A stretch of DNA of 64,000 bases from the NCBI GenBank assembly GCA_022410635.1, contig JAJVDF010000281.1:369499-433498 (forward strand). Reading direction: 5' to 3'. The stretch comes from Tretioscincus oriximinensis. Taxonomy: Eukaryota > Chordata > Lepidosauria > Squamata > Gymnophthalmidae. Numbering within the stretch: the first letter of the stretch is position 1; every line of letters starts with the position of its first letter. Shown piece by piece: positions 35,410 to 50,330 of this stretch. The position numbers were made by a program, and so were the translations under genes. Under the pieces are notes generated by a model that was not told the origin of the DNA, did no database searches, and saw nothing but the letters and a program-made list of their open reading frames with translations.

Positions 35410-35870
35410 AAACTTTCTTAGGCATTGGACTCTGCTGGGTGATCTAAACTGTCCAGAATGCACTGCATGAGGCATTCCTTGAAAATGATAGGCAGAAGCA
35501 TCAGGACAGACAAGGGAAAGTATTCTTCCACCCAGAGGGTCATTGGTCTGTGGAATTGACTTCGAGAAGTGATGGTGGTAGCTAGCAGCCTGTATAGTTT
35601 TAAGACAGGTCTAGACAAGTTCATGGAAGCCAAGGATATAAATAGCTACTAGGATGGAACTCTTGATCCTGCCTCCGGGATGGAGCAACAGGCAGTATTT
35701 TCCTGAAGAACCATTTGCAGGGAATCGAGAACAAGTGATGTTTTTGCCTTCTTCTGTTTCAGACTGCTCAGGTGCAATTGATGGGCCACTATGTGGGACA
35801 GAATGCTGGAGTAGATGGGCTCTGGGCCAGTTCAGCAGGGCTCCTCTTAGGTTCTTCTTTTGTACTGAAC
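35410..35870 (+). mobile_element. CR1/L2-like LINE 3' end
   Basis: GGACAGACAAGGGAAAGTAT, CCACCCAGAGGGTCATTGG, TGGTGGTAGCTAGCAGCC and GGGCTCCTCTTAGGTTCTTC, as in the other copies. The long minus-strand ORF over it is a shadow. Confidence 0.7.
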
Positions 35871-35907
35871 ACAACCAAATGTTAGTTAAGAACATAATGT
35901 AAAAGTA

Positions 35908-36419
35908 GGGTTGCCATAAGGTAAGTGTCCAAAACCGGGACACAATTTTAGAAATTAGCCCCCCAACACAACAGCACACTGCCACACACACACCAGGAGG
36001 AGGCAGCCATGGTGCAAGGCACCAGCCGCGGTGTCGCTGCTCCTTACCCTTGGTGAGTTTTGCCCCCATGTCCTCCTGCCTGGTGGCCCACAGGAGGAGG
36101 GCGCAGGGGACCATGCAGGTGACTGTTGCTGGCAGCCCCCTTCCCTTGTCCCATCCCTGCTGCCACTGCCCAGATGCAGCCACTCCACCGCTGCACTCCA
36201 GAAGCCCTCACCATCTGGCCGGAACTCTGCCGCACTCGATTCTTGCTCACCATCGCCTCGTCTTCTCAGCAAGAGACATCAAGAACCTACAGGGGGTTGC
36301 GCTCGATCTGAAGCTGGGTAAAAATCCTGGTAAAAATCTGGGATTTTTACTAAACCGGCTGGGACAATCTTGCCCACAAATCTGGGACATTCCCGGATTT
36401 CCGGGACGTAAGGTAAACC
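35908..36419. mobile_element. MITE, family M (copy 2)
   Basis: Starts GGGTTGCCATAAGG and ends CGTAAGGTAAACC, flanked by TA. It has CAAAACCGGGACAC on the left and CGGATTTCCGGGACG on the right, as in copy 1. The longer GC-rich interior (36000-36260) is not shared with copy 1 and could be a captured or expanded filler. Confidence 0.55.
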
Positions 36420-36423
36420 TATG

Positions 36424-36645
36424 TAAGAGGAGGAGCCCTACTGAATCAGGCCGGAGCCCATCTAGTCCGGCATTCTGTCTCACACAGTGGCACCAATTGC
36501 ACCTGGGCAGTCTGAACTGAAGAAGGCAAAATCTTCACCTATTCTTGACTCCCTGCAAATGCTATTTCACAAGTACTGCCTGTTGCTCCATCCCAGAAGC
36601 AATATCAAGAGATCCATCCTAGTAGCCATTTATATTTTATTTACT
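36424..36645 (-). mobile_element. CR1/L2-like LINE 3' end
   Basis: On the minus strand: CTGCCCAGGTGCAATTGG, AGAATGCCGGACTAGATGG and a terminal GGGCTCCTCCTCTTA. 5'-truncated. Confidence 0.7.
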
Positions 36646-36730
36646 TAGACCTTGGATTCTGCTGAGTTTTCTGATCTGCCCAGATTGCACAAGCCATTTC
36701 GCTAGCTTTGGGCGAAAAAGACTGACAAGA

Positions 36731-36877
36731 GGCTGCATCCCCACATCATTTATTTATTCCACGATAACTGGATATTACACAATAAAGCATGAATATTCTG
36801 GAACAAATCCGTCCCCACAGTGCTTTATTGTGGAATATCCAACTATAGTGGAGTAAATAAGTGATGTGGGGATGCAG
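36731..36877. mobile_element. Foldback MITE, family FB-B (copy 1)
   Basis: GGCTGCATCCCCACATCATT at the left and GTGATGTGGGGATGCAG at the right are inverted. Inside are two facing copies of GGATATT-CACAATAAAGCAT. About 147 bp, palindromic, non-coding. It shares its terminus with family FB-A. Confidence 0.8.
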
Positions 36878-36987
36878 AAGAGAAATGCAAATAAGTATCT
36901 CGCCATGAGTCTGTGTCTCCTTGCCCAAACACGACACCCGTTTCCAAAGGGAACAATATTCCCTTTTTCACCCTTATATGCGCTAAG

Positions 36988-37152
36988 ACAGGGGCATAGC
37001 TACCAAAGGCAAGCTGGGGCAGTGCTTCTGGGACCCAAGGGTCAGGGGTCCCCAGGGATCTGGCCGTTTGCAAAATAAAATTTAAAATCTGGGGGCTCCT
37101 GAGGCCCCACTTTGTTTATCTGCACCCCAAGAACCTGGAGACACCACTGCAC
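36988..37152. mobile_element. Possible hAT-type MITE
   Basis: Starts CAGGGGCATAGCTACC and continues with GGGACCCAAGGG-type text, ending near ACACCACTGCACTG. This form recalls a reptile repeat beginning CAGGGGCGTAGCTA. The right end is eroded and no target duplication is visible. Confidence 0.4.
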
Positions 37153-37199
37153 TGAGACTTTGGGGGGGGAGCGGGGGGGGGGTATCACTGCCCTCCTTC

Positions 37200-37941
37200 C
37201 CCTCCCTTCCCAGCACGTGCCATCTGCAAGGAGCCTCCACCGCCGGAGGAAGCGAACATTAGAAAGGGGAAAGACGCCGCCGGCAGATGAGAGAAAGGCA
37301 AGATCGGTTGGGGGTTGGTTGTGAATAAACAGAACGAGCGTGAGGGACAGAATGCAACACGGCCGGAGCTGCGGATTGGCTGTCGCTAGATGACGCAGCC
37401 CTCTCTCACGTGACTAGTGTTAAATGCCCGCCGCGGCAGCACCCAGCGGCCGCAGACAGACAATCGTAAGGCTGCTCGCCTGCTGGGGATGCTGCTGCCT
37501 GTGGCTTAGGCGGGGAGTCGCTGCTTTGCAGAGGGATACCCTGGGGGTGGTTGCTCCGGGTGAAGAAACTGCAGGTCCCTTTCCTTTCCCAGGCGGGCGG
37601 GGAGTGGAGAATTAAAGGGGGAAAACTTTATTTTCCAGCCCGGCTGGGCAAGGATCACAAGCGCTGCTGCTTCCGTCCTGTTCCTATTTCCTCCAGAGCC
37701 TTTGCAAATGGCAACAGGAGCACCGTCGGCAGGAGCTTCCCCGACGGCCGGGAATCTCTAGGAGCCGGAGAGCGGGACTGGGGTGTAGTGGGGAAAGGCG
37801 GCAAAACTTCCCTCTGTTGCAAAGCAGAAACCGGGGCCTCCCGCTTGCTTGCTTGCTTGCCTGCCCAGAGGGAGCAACCAGAGGACTGGAGGAGGAGAGA
37901 GGGAGGGAGGGAGGGCGAGTGGGCGGGGATAATAGATCAGG
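37200..37941 (+). promoter_or_regulatory. DLX2: DLX2 promoter and 5' UTR, CpG-rich
   Basis: Composition turns sharply GC- and CpG-rich here, and this continues through exon 1. Inverted CCAAT (ATTGG) lies at 37375-37379, CACGTGAC (E-box) at 37407-37414, and a TATA-like GTTAAATG at about 37419-37426. This makes transcription start near 37450 plausible (inference). Short upstream ATGs exist in the leader, but none is in frame with the DLX2 start without a stop. No repeat is inserted in this block. Confidence 0.6.
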
Positions 37942-41920
<3,979 letters not shown>

Positions 41921-42985
41921 CCCCATCACAAGTAAGAGGCACCCAAAAGAAGAGGCAGGGTTGAGGGAGATCCATCAGCACCCCTGTCAAAAAGAGGTAC
42001 AAACCTTGGGGTGCTTTGTTGAAAAATGGGGCCTTTTACCGCTCATACTTAACCCAGTATACACATTGGCAATTAGTGCAACAGCAACTGGGTGGTATTT
42101 TAGGTATCCAGATGTATGATGAATCTTTCCTGAGCCCAGTTATATTCCTGGCCAAATACATCCTAAATCATACAATGACTTTGAGTTCTCATTGACAGCC
42201 ATGGAATCCGGTTAACGCTGTGGTCACAATCTTATTCCAAATCTCTTCCTAGTTTTTTTTTCCTTCAGTGTTAATCCTGTATCCTTTTACATACAATTTC
42301 CCTCTCCCTCCTTCTGAGTCCCTATCAAGTCTTCAGCATCAGGAGCCTTGGAAGAATATATATTTCTTCTTCTAACTTTCTCATCAGTACAGATTTTTTT
42401 ATTATTTAAGGGTTTTTTTTAATTATTATTTTTGTAAAACTTTTATAGGTGCCTTTGCAGATGACCTCATTTTGATGTTAAAAAAAGATAAATAATTTTT
42501 ATATGTAGATATTTAAAATTAAAAAGAGCCCAGCTGTGTTGTTAAATTATCTTTCCTTTTTTAATGTTTTCAGGACTTTTTCTTCAGAAGGAAAAATATG
42601 TTTGTAATAAAAGTTGTTTTGTGTTGATCCCTTTTTCACCTTACTGGTCTTTGTATTTAAAAAAAAAGTGAAGTAAAGGGATATTTCCATTCCACAGACT
42701 GTATTTGTTTATGTTTTGTGAATGGAGATTTGTTGATGCCATATTTTNCCTCTTTATCACTGGGCAACATCCAAATTTTCTGTTTGGTATTTTTCCTCTT
42801 TGTTGTCAAAAAAGAATAAGCTACTGAATTTTTTCCTAGTTCCTCGTTTTACACCTTTAAACATAAAAAAGGTATTTTCGTGGCTATTTATTACAAAAAC
42901 TGAATAACAAAAAAACGCTCGATGTTAACTTTTTCACTATGAAGAGATTATTTAAATAAATTATTGTTTTCGCTGTAGTGGTCAG
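41921..42985 (+). terminator. DLX2: DLX2 3' UTR with poly(A) signals
   Basis: After the TAG stop, a long AT-rich unique 3' UTR follows without repeats. AATAAA signals occur at 42606-42611 and 42955-42960. The second is followed by a TGTTTTCGCTGTAGTGG-type downstream region and marks a likely distal end near 42980. Contains one N at about 42748. Confidence 0.6.
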
Positions 42986-43104
42986 TCAAAAGTTGCCTTG
43001 TTTCTTTTTTCATCGCCCCATCCCTGCTGGTAATATATGTAACAGTACAATCTGCTGTCTACTCGGAAGTAAATTTATTTGGCTGTGCTTTGATCTGTTA
43101 CATT

Positions 43105-43280
43105 AGGATCCTGTCCCCACTGAGCCTTTGTCTGGATCCTTACACCGGGACAGAATTTGGCCATCCACANGCCAGCATAGACTATGGCAGGCCCCATTCC
43201 GGGGCCTGCCATAGTCTACGCTAGCATGTAGATGGTAGGCTCCTATTCTGAAAGGTAGCCCAAGAATAAAGCTGCATATC
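43105..43280. mobile_element. FB-A downstream of DLX2 (copy 6)
   Basis: CCACTGAGCCTTTGTCTGG, GCCAGCATAGACTATGGC, the centre AGGCCCCATTCCGGGGCCTG, and GCCATAGTCTACGCTAGC. Right end near AAGAATAAAGCTGCATA. An N lies at about 43170. Confidence 0.75.
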
Positions 43281-43282
43281 CA

Positions 43283-43570
43283 TACATCCCTTATTTATTC
43301 CACTATAATTGGATACCCCACAATAAAACATGGATACATCCACACAATGCTTTATTGTGGCATATCCAACTAAATCAGACCTGGGCAAGGGGCGGCCCGA
43401 GGGCCACATGCGGCCCTCCTACTGTCTCTGACCGGCCCGCCCCTCTTAGCTCAGAGTTATATACAGTAGAAATGAGTTAACTATATTAATCCGGCCCCTT
43501 CGGAAAAATTAATTCGCCCACCCCTGAACTAAATAATAGAATAAATAAGTGATGTGTTGATGCAGCCTAA
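43283..43570. mobile_element. FB-B interrupted by a hAT MITE (copy 4)
   Basis: The left part (43283-43375) carries CATCCCTTATTTATTCC to TGTGGCATATCCAACTAAAT. The right part (43527-43570) carries AACTAAATAATAGAATAAAT to GTTGATGCAGCC. They are separated by the element at 43376-43526, whose removal (with one copy of the duplication) restores the FB-B order. Confidence 0.8.
43376..43526. mobile_element. hAT-type MITE with perfect 8-bp target duplication
   Basis: A 151-bp element starting CAGACCTGGGC and ending GCCCACCCCTG (imperfect inverted ends CAG..NTGGGC). It is flanked by AACTAAAT at 43368-43375 and again at 43527-43534. The 8-bp duplication and CAG ends are diagnostic for hAT. The interior GGCGGCCCGAGGGCC resembles widespread vertebrate hAT MITEs. 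Non-coding. Confidence 0.9.
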
Positions 43571-43859
43571 GACTTAGTGGAGACACGACCCCATATTTTG
43601 TGACAGATCCCAAAAGGGTATTAGTAATGGTTTGGGCAGAAACATTTCCTAGGATATCCCAGTCAGGGGAGAAAAAATCTGTGGGGCAGACAGATTCTCA
43701 TGTCCTGCTTAAAACATTTTGGGAGGCTCGCATTGTGGAGTCGGTTCTCCTCACAGGCATCACAAGGGTGGCTCTTAGGTGGGTTTTTTTGGGGGGGCGG
43801 CGGGGGGAAGCTTCTGACTGGGCAGCCTCTGGCGCTCTTTTCTCCCTCAGCAAGGAGAC

Positions 43860-44164
43860 GCACGCGCGCGCGCGCTTTCATTTTTCCTCACCTCAGCTGA
43901 AGCGTTTCCCTCAGTCCTTCTTCAGTCCGTCCGTCCTGAGGAGCCGAGCTGAGAGAAGAGCCGGCGGCGGCTCCCGTCCCGCCGCCGCAGCCATGAATCA
44001 CTCAGCACGTTGCGCCTCGCTCGCCTAGACTTGCGCCCCTCCCCACTGCGCCCTGGCGCCACAGACATTTAGGAGTCCGAGACCGGCTCCTCTGGCGGCT
44101 TCCCGCGCTGCAGCCCAGGCAGGGTGGCGGCGCGGGGCTCTTGGTAGCGGATGCCGGGCCGTCG

Positions 44165-44200
<36 letters not shown>

Positions 44201-44210
44201 GCGCGCGCGC
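43860..44210. repeat. GC-rich block ending in (CA)n(GC)n tract
   Basis: CpG-rich, repeat-free sequence at 43860-44160 is followed by an uninterrupted CA run (44166-44198) that passes directly into GC repeats (44199-44210). This is about 45 bp of alternating pyrimidine-purine. No exon is recognised. Confidence 0.7.
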
Positions 44211-44444
44211 CACGAGGACGAAGGAGAAGGCAAAATACAGGCTCTTTTTAAGCGTAGAGAAAGGTGCTGCTTCCACCGAGGCGCTTAAGCACTTTGTTAC
44301 TGCTGGTGGGAATCTCCTTAGGAGGGCGCTAAAATGGATATGGAAAGGAAACAGCTGTTCTCGCGCTCCTTAGTTTCGCCACTGTCCTAATCGCGCCATA
44401 ATGCATCAAAATACAACAATTGGAGAGTGCGCAGACTGGTGCAG

Positions 44445-44620
44445 TTAAAACCACACAAAAAAAGGGATAGGAGTTTGGCAGCTTTAATGGGAATGGGTTT
44501 TGGGTTTTTTTCACCAGGTGCTGCAGCCATTATAAGCTGCACCTGGTGAATGTTCCTCTTTTTCTACACCTATTAAAGCTACAAAAATCTTGTCTCATTT
44601 TTCGGTGGTAGAAAAAAAAA
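44445..44620. mobile_element. FB-C (copy 5)
   Basis: AGGAGTTTGGCAGCTTTAAT at left mirrors CTATTAAAGCTACAAAAATC at right, with a CACCAGGTGCTGCAGCC / GCTGCACCTGGTG centre. Non-coding foldback. Confidence 0.75.
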
Positions 44621-44639
44621 AAAGAGTGTGCCTTTCTGC

Positions 44640-44762
44640 ATTGGGCTGTATTCTGGATTATGTCTCGGAATAGGGACCTGGCATCCAGATACGGGATGCC
44701 GACGCCTTCCTAAACATGTGGATGGCAGATCCCTATTCTGAGATGTAAATCGAGTGCAAAAG
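44640..44762. mobile_element. FB-A, diverged (copy 7)
   Basis: GGGCTGTATTCTGGATTATG, TCTCGGAATAGGGACCTGGC and CATGTGGATGGCAGATCCC, then TATTCTGAGATGTAA; the arms match FB-A, the centre is shorter. Confidence 0.6.
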
Positions 44763-44827
44763 GAGCTGCTGTGTTTTCACAGTTTGTCTTTTCCAAAGCA
44801 ATTTTAGAAGCCTAAAAGACTGGAGTT

Positions 44828-44982
44828 GCCATTAAAAAACAGGATGGGAGAGCTGAGCTGCAGTTTAAATGGGTGCGGGAAAGATGAAATTTCAGCAGCT
44901 GTTGCAAGCATTAAAGGCTGCACCTGCTACAATTTCCTCTTTTTCTCCTCACTAAAGCTGCAACATTCTCTTGTTGTATGGA
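44828..44982. mobile_element. FB-C (copy 6)
   Basis: GCTGCAGTTTAAATGGGTG and CTCACTAAAGCTGCAACATT face each other around AGCATTAAAGGCTGCACC. Diverged but clear. Confidence 0.6.
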
Positions 44983-45899
44983 TTATATATGTTCTTTTCA
45001 TGAGGCCCTTTGGGAAAAAGGCATTATAAATAAACGTTTTATTTAATTTATCCTACCAACAACAATCCCCTAATCCTGGTTGTCCTGTTAACAGGTTTAT
45101 CATTCCACAGGAGCCTCACTTTTCTCCACTGGTTGCACAAGGCAGCAAAAAAAAAACCAACCACCCAGCAACACTACAGTTCAAAGATGCCATAGTTCTT
45201 TTTATCTTTTATACTACTGGATGNTGTTTTAGCTGATACTCTATCCCGGCCCTCTCGGTAGGTCTTTAAGCTGCAGCAGTTGCTTTTTTTAACGGTTGGA
45301 TGAAAAAGGAAGAAACGAATAAAAAGGAGGGGCAGCATGCCTTCATATTATAAAATAGCTGGTTTATTAGTCTTTTTTTGGCACCAGGCAGCAACGCCCA
45401 CTTGGCGTTTCCTAGCAGTCTCTCAGTCATGTCATATATTTCTTCTTGAGGGTAGGAAGCTGCCAAAGGATCCACCGAAGATGCCGCCAGGGGCCGGGCA
45501 CAGCTGAAGGGTGAAACGAAAGCAGCCCCCTGGGCCTCACGCCAGTTCCCCAGGCCCCCTCCTAAATAGGAAATACACTGACAGGTCACATGGACGCCGT
45601 TGTTCTCCTTTGTTTTTGCAGCCCCAGGAGATCCCTTCCTGGCAGATCCATTAGCTCTTGAAATCCTCCGAGGGCCTTGCTTAATTTAACCATTAGAACA
45701 TATTTGCTTACCATAACTAGGGCATATCTGTGTGTCCCCCCCCTCCCCATCACCCCACCTTATTTGCTTGGCGATTCCGTATTTTCAATTAAGGTTCCCG
45801 CCTCTTTCCCCTTTCCACATGTGTCCCATGGTGGTGGCGGGGAAACAGCAATAGCTAAACTCTGTTGACTTTCCCCGTCGTGTCTGCATGTGTGTTACA

Positions 45900-47890
45900 G
45901 ACAGATTTGTTTTGTATGTGTTTCAGGTGGGGGGGGGAGAAAGACTTTGGTGTGCGGAAAATGCCTTTGTGGCTGCTGTGGAGTAGGTTGTGCACGTCAG
46001 GAGGCAATGGGTTGCGTGATAGCTGTACGGGGAGGTTATCTGAAGTATTATTTACACAACGCTACGAGGCGGCTACTCTTCAGGCTCTTTTGGTTTGCCT
46101 TCTTCGCCTCCATCCACACTAAACGCTTAGGAGCAACATTTAACCCGCTTTTTCCCCAGGGGGCACCGGGTCCCTCTCTACTATATATCCAGGCGCGCGG
46201 ACTCGGACTCGCCGAAGTTGTTCTTTCCATTCCCCCCACTCAAGCAGGTCCAAACTTTAGCATTGGTGCCAGACCAGGGAAGGAATGGAGGAGCCGGATG
46301 GACTTGGGCCTAGTGCGTGAGAAGGGCTGTGTGCGGACGGGAGGGCGAGATGGTAACACGACTGGCCGCAGGGAGGGACCGCCAAGCCCAGGGCGACCTT
46401 TCGAGGACAAGAGGCGATGTGTGGCTCCCCTTGTTCTCCAGTAGCGGGGAGGAGACAAGGGAAGGGGGGACGCGGGCCTAAAGGACGGCTGGGAGGACGC
46501 TCCCTCGCTCGCCTTCCTCAGCGGAAGGAAGGAAGGGAGGAGGAGGAGACGAATGTGCTGCCAGAGACAGACAGAATGATTAAGAGGCCTAAACCCAAAG
46601 CGCCCGAGGCCGCGCAGGGAATGTGCAGCTTGAACTGGGATCACGCAACAGGCCTTGGCGCGAGAGGGGGGGGGGGGGCGAGCGCCCCGTTCCCCCGCCA
46701 CGCCTCACGTCCCGGCGATAAACTTCCCGGCCTAGCGTCGGAAGAGTGTTGGCACCTTCGCAGCAAAACACCCCAAGCGAGGAGAAGCCGCGGACGTCTT
46801 TTTTATTGCCTTCCCTACCGACTTTCTTGCCGTTAAGGCTAAAAACTACGAAATGTAGGCCGCGATTCTCAGGCGCGCGTCACATGAAACCGCGGCTNAG
46901 GGGGCAGAAAAACCGAGGCGAGTGACTAAGCGCCAAGCGCAGTTTTAGGCACAAAAAAAGGGAAGGCCCGACTGAGGAGAAGAAGCAGAAAACCGGGCGT
47001 GCGTGACTGTAAAAATGGCTCGCTCCGTGGTCAAGCGCCGAGTTTTAGGCGCGAAAAGAGGAGGCGTCTCCCTGACAGAACTTTTTGCCACCCATTCAGG
47101 AAAGGAAAACGCTGCCCGTGGCAAAAGGTCGGGCGCGCAAGAAGGCGAAGGCGGGAAAACACCTCACGGAGCTCCGTGACCCGTCCCCGCCGCGCGCGCC
47201 CTCCATTATTCCCTCTCCTTCGCGCCCGCCGGCCGCCAGTTCAAAAGGTCCCGAAAAACCGAGAGGGAGAGAGAACAACAAAGCGTGAAGGAACAGAAGA
47301 AGGCGCGTGAGGCGAGAGGCCGCCGGTGCTCGGATAAAGGGAAAGCGGGCGGGCGGGAACTCGGGTCGGGGGAGCTGCGAGGAGACAGCGGCGCACGGTG
47401 GCAGCGAGCAGACGCCGCCGAGGCGGCAAGGGAGGGAAGTGGGCGGCGCTTAAGCGCGGCGGCTCCATTGCTGCCTCGGGCGCGGCGCATGAAACCTTTT
47501 CCCACACACACCCGCCCGCTGCAAGACAACGGAGCCCTGTGATGCGTCCCTGCACCGGCCGCCCGACGACCTCCCCCTCCTCTGTTCATAAGGGGAGGGG
47601 GGGGGGATGAAAAATGGGAATGGGAAGCGGATTCTGCCGCCGCCGCCGGCACTGTTGCAGCAGCAGCAGCACGCAAACAGGCACGCTGATCGCATTTGCT
47701 TTCCCCCCCGACAGGCATCCGTGGAAATCAGCGCTAATTTCTCAACAGACCCTGGCGCTGATGGCTGCACAGCCCCCCTTTGCCTGGGCGAGGAGACAGC
47801 TGGACGCAAGGTAGCCTTGGCAAATGGGACAGGAGCACATCGTAGTCTCGCTTGTGGCGCACGATTTTGCGGTTCAGATGCAAAACGGCA
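45900..47890. other. Intergenic GC/CpG-rich block, function unknown
   Basis: Between the MITE clusters lies nearly 2 kb of strongly CpG-rich sequence with many GCGC, CCGCC and GGCGCG words, comparable to the DLX2 promoter. It has internal near-repeats (TAAGCGCCAAGCGCAG and TCAAGCGCCGAGTTTTAGGC). No ORF resembles a known protein. It could be an unannotated CpG-island promoter for a non-coding transcript or a GC-rich regulatory region. A short CAG run (about 47659-47670) is not in any recognisable coding frame. 44983-45899 shows nothing recognised. Confidence 0.5.
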
Positions 47891-47923
47891 CAACTCGGAG
47901 TGATGGCCTTGTTTCCAGATTAT

Positions 47924-48089
47924 GGCTGCATCCACACGGAGTCTTATCTTGAGCTGTCCCTCGGAATAGGAGCCTGCCAACCACATGCTAGTGTAGATTA
48001 TGGGGCCTGACATAGTCTATACTAGCATGTGGATGGCCGAGCTGTGTCCCGAGATGTGACCCAGAATGAGGCTCCGTGTGGACGGGGCC
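47924..48089. mobile_element. FB-A (copy 8), well preserved
   Basis: GGCTGCATCCACACGGAGTC at left, GAGGCTCCGTGTGGACGGGGCC at right, flanked by TAT on both sides. Arms carry CATGCTAGTGTAGATTATGG and GACATAGTCTATACTAGC. The centre is shortened by a deletion. Confidence 0.85.
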
Positions 48090-48269
48090 TATGTTCTAGA
48101 ATAGGGCGCTGTCTCCCTGCTAGTGCGTACTACAGGAACAGTAGGAGCCTGGCCTTATTCCGGGATATCATCTGAAATAACTGCCATTGCAAACAGGGAC
48201 GAGCTTTTGAAGGGCCCACTCTATAATAGTCTAAAATATTTGGAAGCACGTCCTTTTCCATGCTGAGTT

Positions 48270-48383
48270 GGCTTATTCTAGATTATCTTGGAATGGTGGG
48301 GACCTTGACAACCAGAAGCTAGTGTAGACTATAGATGATGCCCCAATATTGCAAGATGTAGCGCAAGGATGAAGCTCAGTGAA
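48270..48383. mobile_element. FB-A, diverged (copy 9)
   Basis: GGCTTATTCTAGATTATC, AAGCTAGTGTAGACTATAG and AAGATGTAGCGCAAGGATG give the FB-A order. 48090-48269 may contain a further broken half-copy (CTGCTAGTGCGTACTACAGG, GGCCTTATTCCGGG). Confidence 0.55.
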
Positions 48384-48956
48384 GAAAGGGCCCAAGTCTT
48401 CCTCGGGTTCCAAAAGGTCAGTTTCAAAGCAGGTAAATGGAGATGAGTTTGCCCATCAAAGTGATGCTTTTTGTCCTTTGGAGGTGTGATCATAAACGCT
48501 GGAGCACAATCGCTGGATTTGGTAAGATTGGGTTGGAGAGACAAAAATCTATTTACATCTCAAGCAACCTGAGAAAATTAAACAAATGTACATGGAGGAA
48601 AAACCCACTCATGTTTCCCCATAAATGCTGAACCAAAGCAATGCACCCAAGTGCGTCTATTTTGCAGTTCCAATAAAGAAACCGTGAAAGCACCCCAACT
48701 TGTTTGACAGGGAAAAACCCACACCACAGTTTTTTACTACCTCACATAGGTTTTTTACAGTAGCAATGAAATTTGGAGCTTTGATCTTAAAATAACAAGA
48801 ATATACCTGAATTTATTTGTTCTGAAATCAGGATGACAGTAATGATGATAGATGTAGTAAATGTAGATTTCTTGAGTTGCAGCTTTTTGCTAGAAGTATA
48901 AATAAGAAAGATTATCCCTGGATAAATTAGGCTAAACCAAAGAACCAAAATTGGGC
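48384..48956. other. Intergenic DNA, nothing recognised
   Basis: AT-rich, unique-looking. No ORF of note. Confidence 0.5.
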
Positions 48957-49205
48957 CTTTTCCACACTGAGCCTTATTTGGACTATATATCTTGAAATAG
49001 GAAGTTTCATCTGCAGGCTAGTGGAGACTAGGACAGCTTCCATTCACTAGCAAAGGAGCTGCAGTCCCATATTTTGGGATACAACCTGAAATAAAGTTCA
49101 GTTCAGAAAAAGCCTTTTAATTCATCTTCAGTCTTGAAGAACTGGATTAAATCAGGAAAAGTTTTTTTCCCCTGGTTTAGTCCATCTTTTCAAGACTTAA
49201 AATAT
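48957..49205. mobile_element. FB-A (copy 10) followed by FB-D fragment
   Basis: 48957-49108 has CACACTGAGCCTTATTTGG, GCAGGCTAGTGGAGACTAGG and CCTGAAATAAAGTTCAG in FB-A order. 49123-49205 has ATCTTCAGTCTTGAAGAAC and TCCATCTTTTCAAGACTT, inverted as in FB-D. Confidence 0.5.
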
Positions 49206-49440
49206 GTTGGAACAGTATTAGAAGGCAAGAACTTTAATTCCTGATCTGAAGACAGAGACCTGGGAGTCTTTTTGGCCAGCAGAGATTACCAATAATACAT
49301 CAGAATCTTGGATTACTAAAGGTATCTCAAGAGTAGTGCAAATTCCTGGAAAGCAAAAGATTGCCAGTTTGGCCGTTGCATCTTCCCAGCAAAAGGCAGT
49401 GCCCAACCCACATCTTTGTCAAGAAAACTGGAGAGAAAGA

Positions 49441-49575
49441 CTGCAGCTAAAAGTCCCTTATTTATTCCATTATAGTTGGACATTGTGTGGACTAGTTTAT
49501 TCCAGAATATCCATGCTTTATTGTGCAATATCCAATTATAGTGGAAAAAATAAGGGACGTGTGGATGCAGCTTTA
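49441..49575. mobile_element. FB-B (copy 5)
   Basis: CCCTTATTTATTCCATTATAG at left is inverted in CAATTATAGTGGAAAAAATA at right. GTGTGGACTAGTTTATTCCAG forms the middle, and it ends GTGTGGATGCAGC. Confidence 0.75.
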
Positions 49576-49654
49576 AAGTGTCCAAGAGCATCCACACCTT
49601 AGGATACCCAACAACAGCAAGAATTGCTTGGTGTAGGAATATAGTTGTGCGGGG

Positions 49655-49905
49655 TTTTTTTGTGTTTATTTGTTTATGCTTATATCCTGCCTTTTATAGG
49701 AAGGTCTCAGAGATAAAAACAAAAGTAGAAAATTTACATTTTAAAACAGTGCTTGAAAGCAGGAAGGGGGAGCTGTTTCTTCAACCAAAGGCTGGGTTAA
49801 ACAGGTGTGTCCTCAAATATTTTCTAAGCATACAGGGATGATGCTCCGTGCACCTTAAGGGGAAATCTATTCCATAAACTGTGGGCCATCTCAGAGAGGG
49901 CTACT
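49655..49905. repeat. Repeat family G (copy 2)
   Basis: GGGAGCTGTTTCTTCAACC, GTTAAACAGGTGTGTCCTC and GGGGAAATCTATTCCATAAAC, with the order seen at 25741. Probable LINE 3' UTR. Confidence 0.45.
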
Positions 49906-49910
49906 AGAGA

Positions 49911-50022
49911 AGCCTTGTTCAGGGTTATATCTCAGGATTGAGTTTAGCCATCCAGATGCCGGTGTAGACTATGGCAGGCCCCACTTGTATTCTGAAATAC
50001 TGCCCAGAATAAGGTTCTGTAG
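49911..50022. mobile_element. FB-A (copy 11), central palindrome lost
   Basis: AGCCTTGTTCAGGGTTATATC, GCCGGTGTAGACTATGGCAG and CCCAGAATAAGGTTCTG. Confidence 0.6.
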
Positions 50023-50164
50023 GGGCAAGGCTTGAGTAATAGAAGAACAGAGAGGAAAGCATTGAATCAGTGCCCCATGACTCGAAGATGGAAGCAAATA
50101 TTAAATATTAGATTAAGATATTCAGTGATTAGGAAGGGGGGAAACTGGTTAAATAACCCTAAAC

Positions 50165-50330
50165 ATTTTTATAAAAAATAAGAAAACAAACCTCTTAAAC
50201 CTGGCCTTTGGTTGAAGAAATGCCTTTTTCCTTCCCTCCCTCACATACAGTTTAATATGTCAATTTTGTATTTTTGCATTTATTGTTGGTCAGCCTGAGA
50301 CCTTTAAGTATAGAGCGGAGTTTATGCAGG
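50165..50330. repeat. Repeat family H (copy 2)
   Basis: ACCTGGCCTTTGGTTGAAG and TGTCAATTTTGTATTTTTGC match 35150-35345. Probable LINE 3' UTR. 50331-51344 beyond it has no recognised gene or repeat. Confidence 0.45.

Noticed and set aside
35611..36183. 190-codon minus-strand ORF
   Set aside because: Crosses from a LINE 3' end into MITE M. Not a gene.
1..36900. ITGA6 exons expected on this side by mammalian synteny
   Set aside because: No splice-bounded segment resembling an integrin alpha chain was found; the gene must lie beyond the window.
47640..47720. CAG run and TTTCCCCCCCGACAG acceptor-like site as a possible hidden exon
   Set aside because: No downstream donor or coding similarity is recognisable; the match to an acceptor is likely chance in a GC-rich block.
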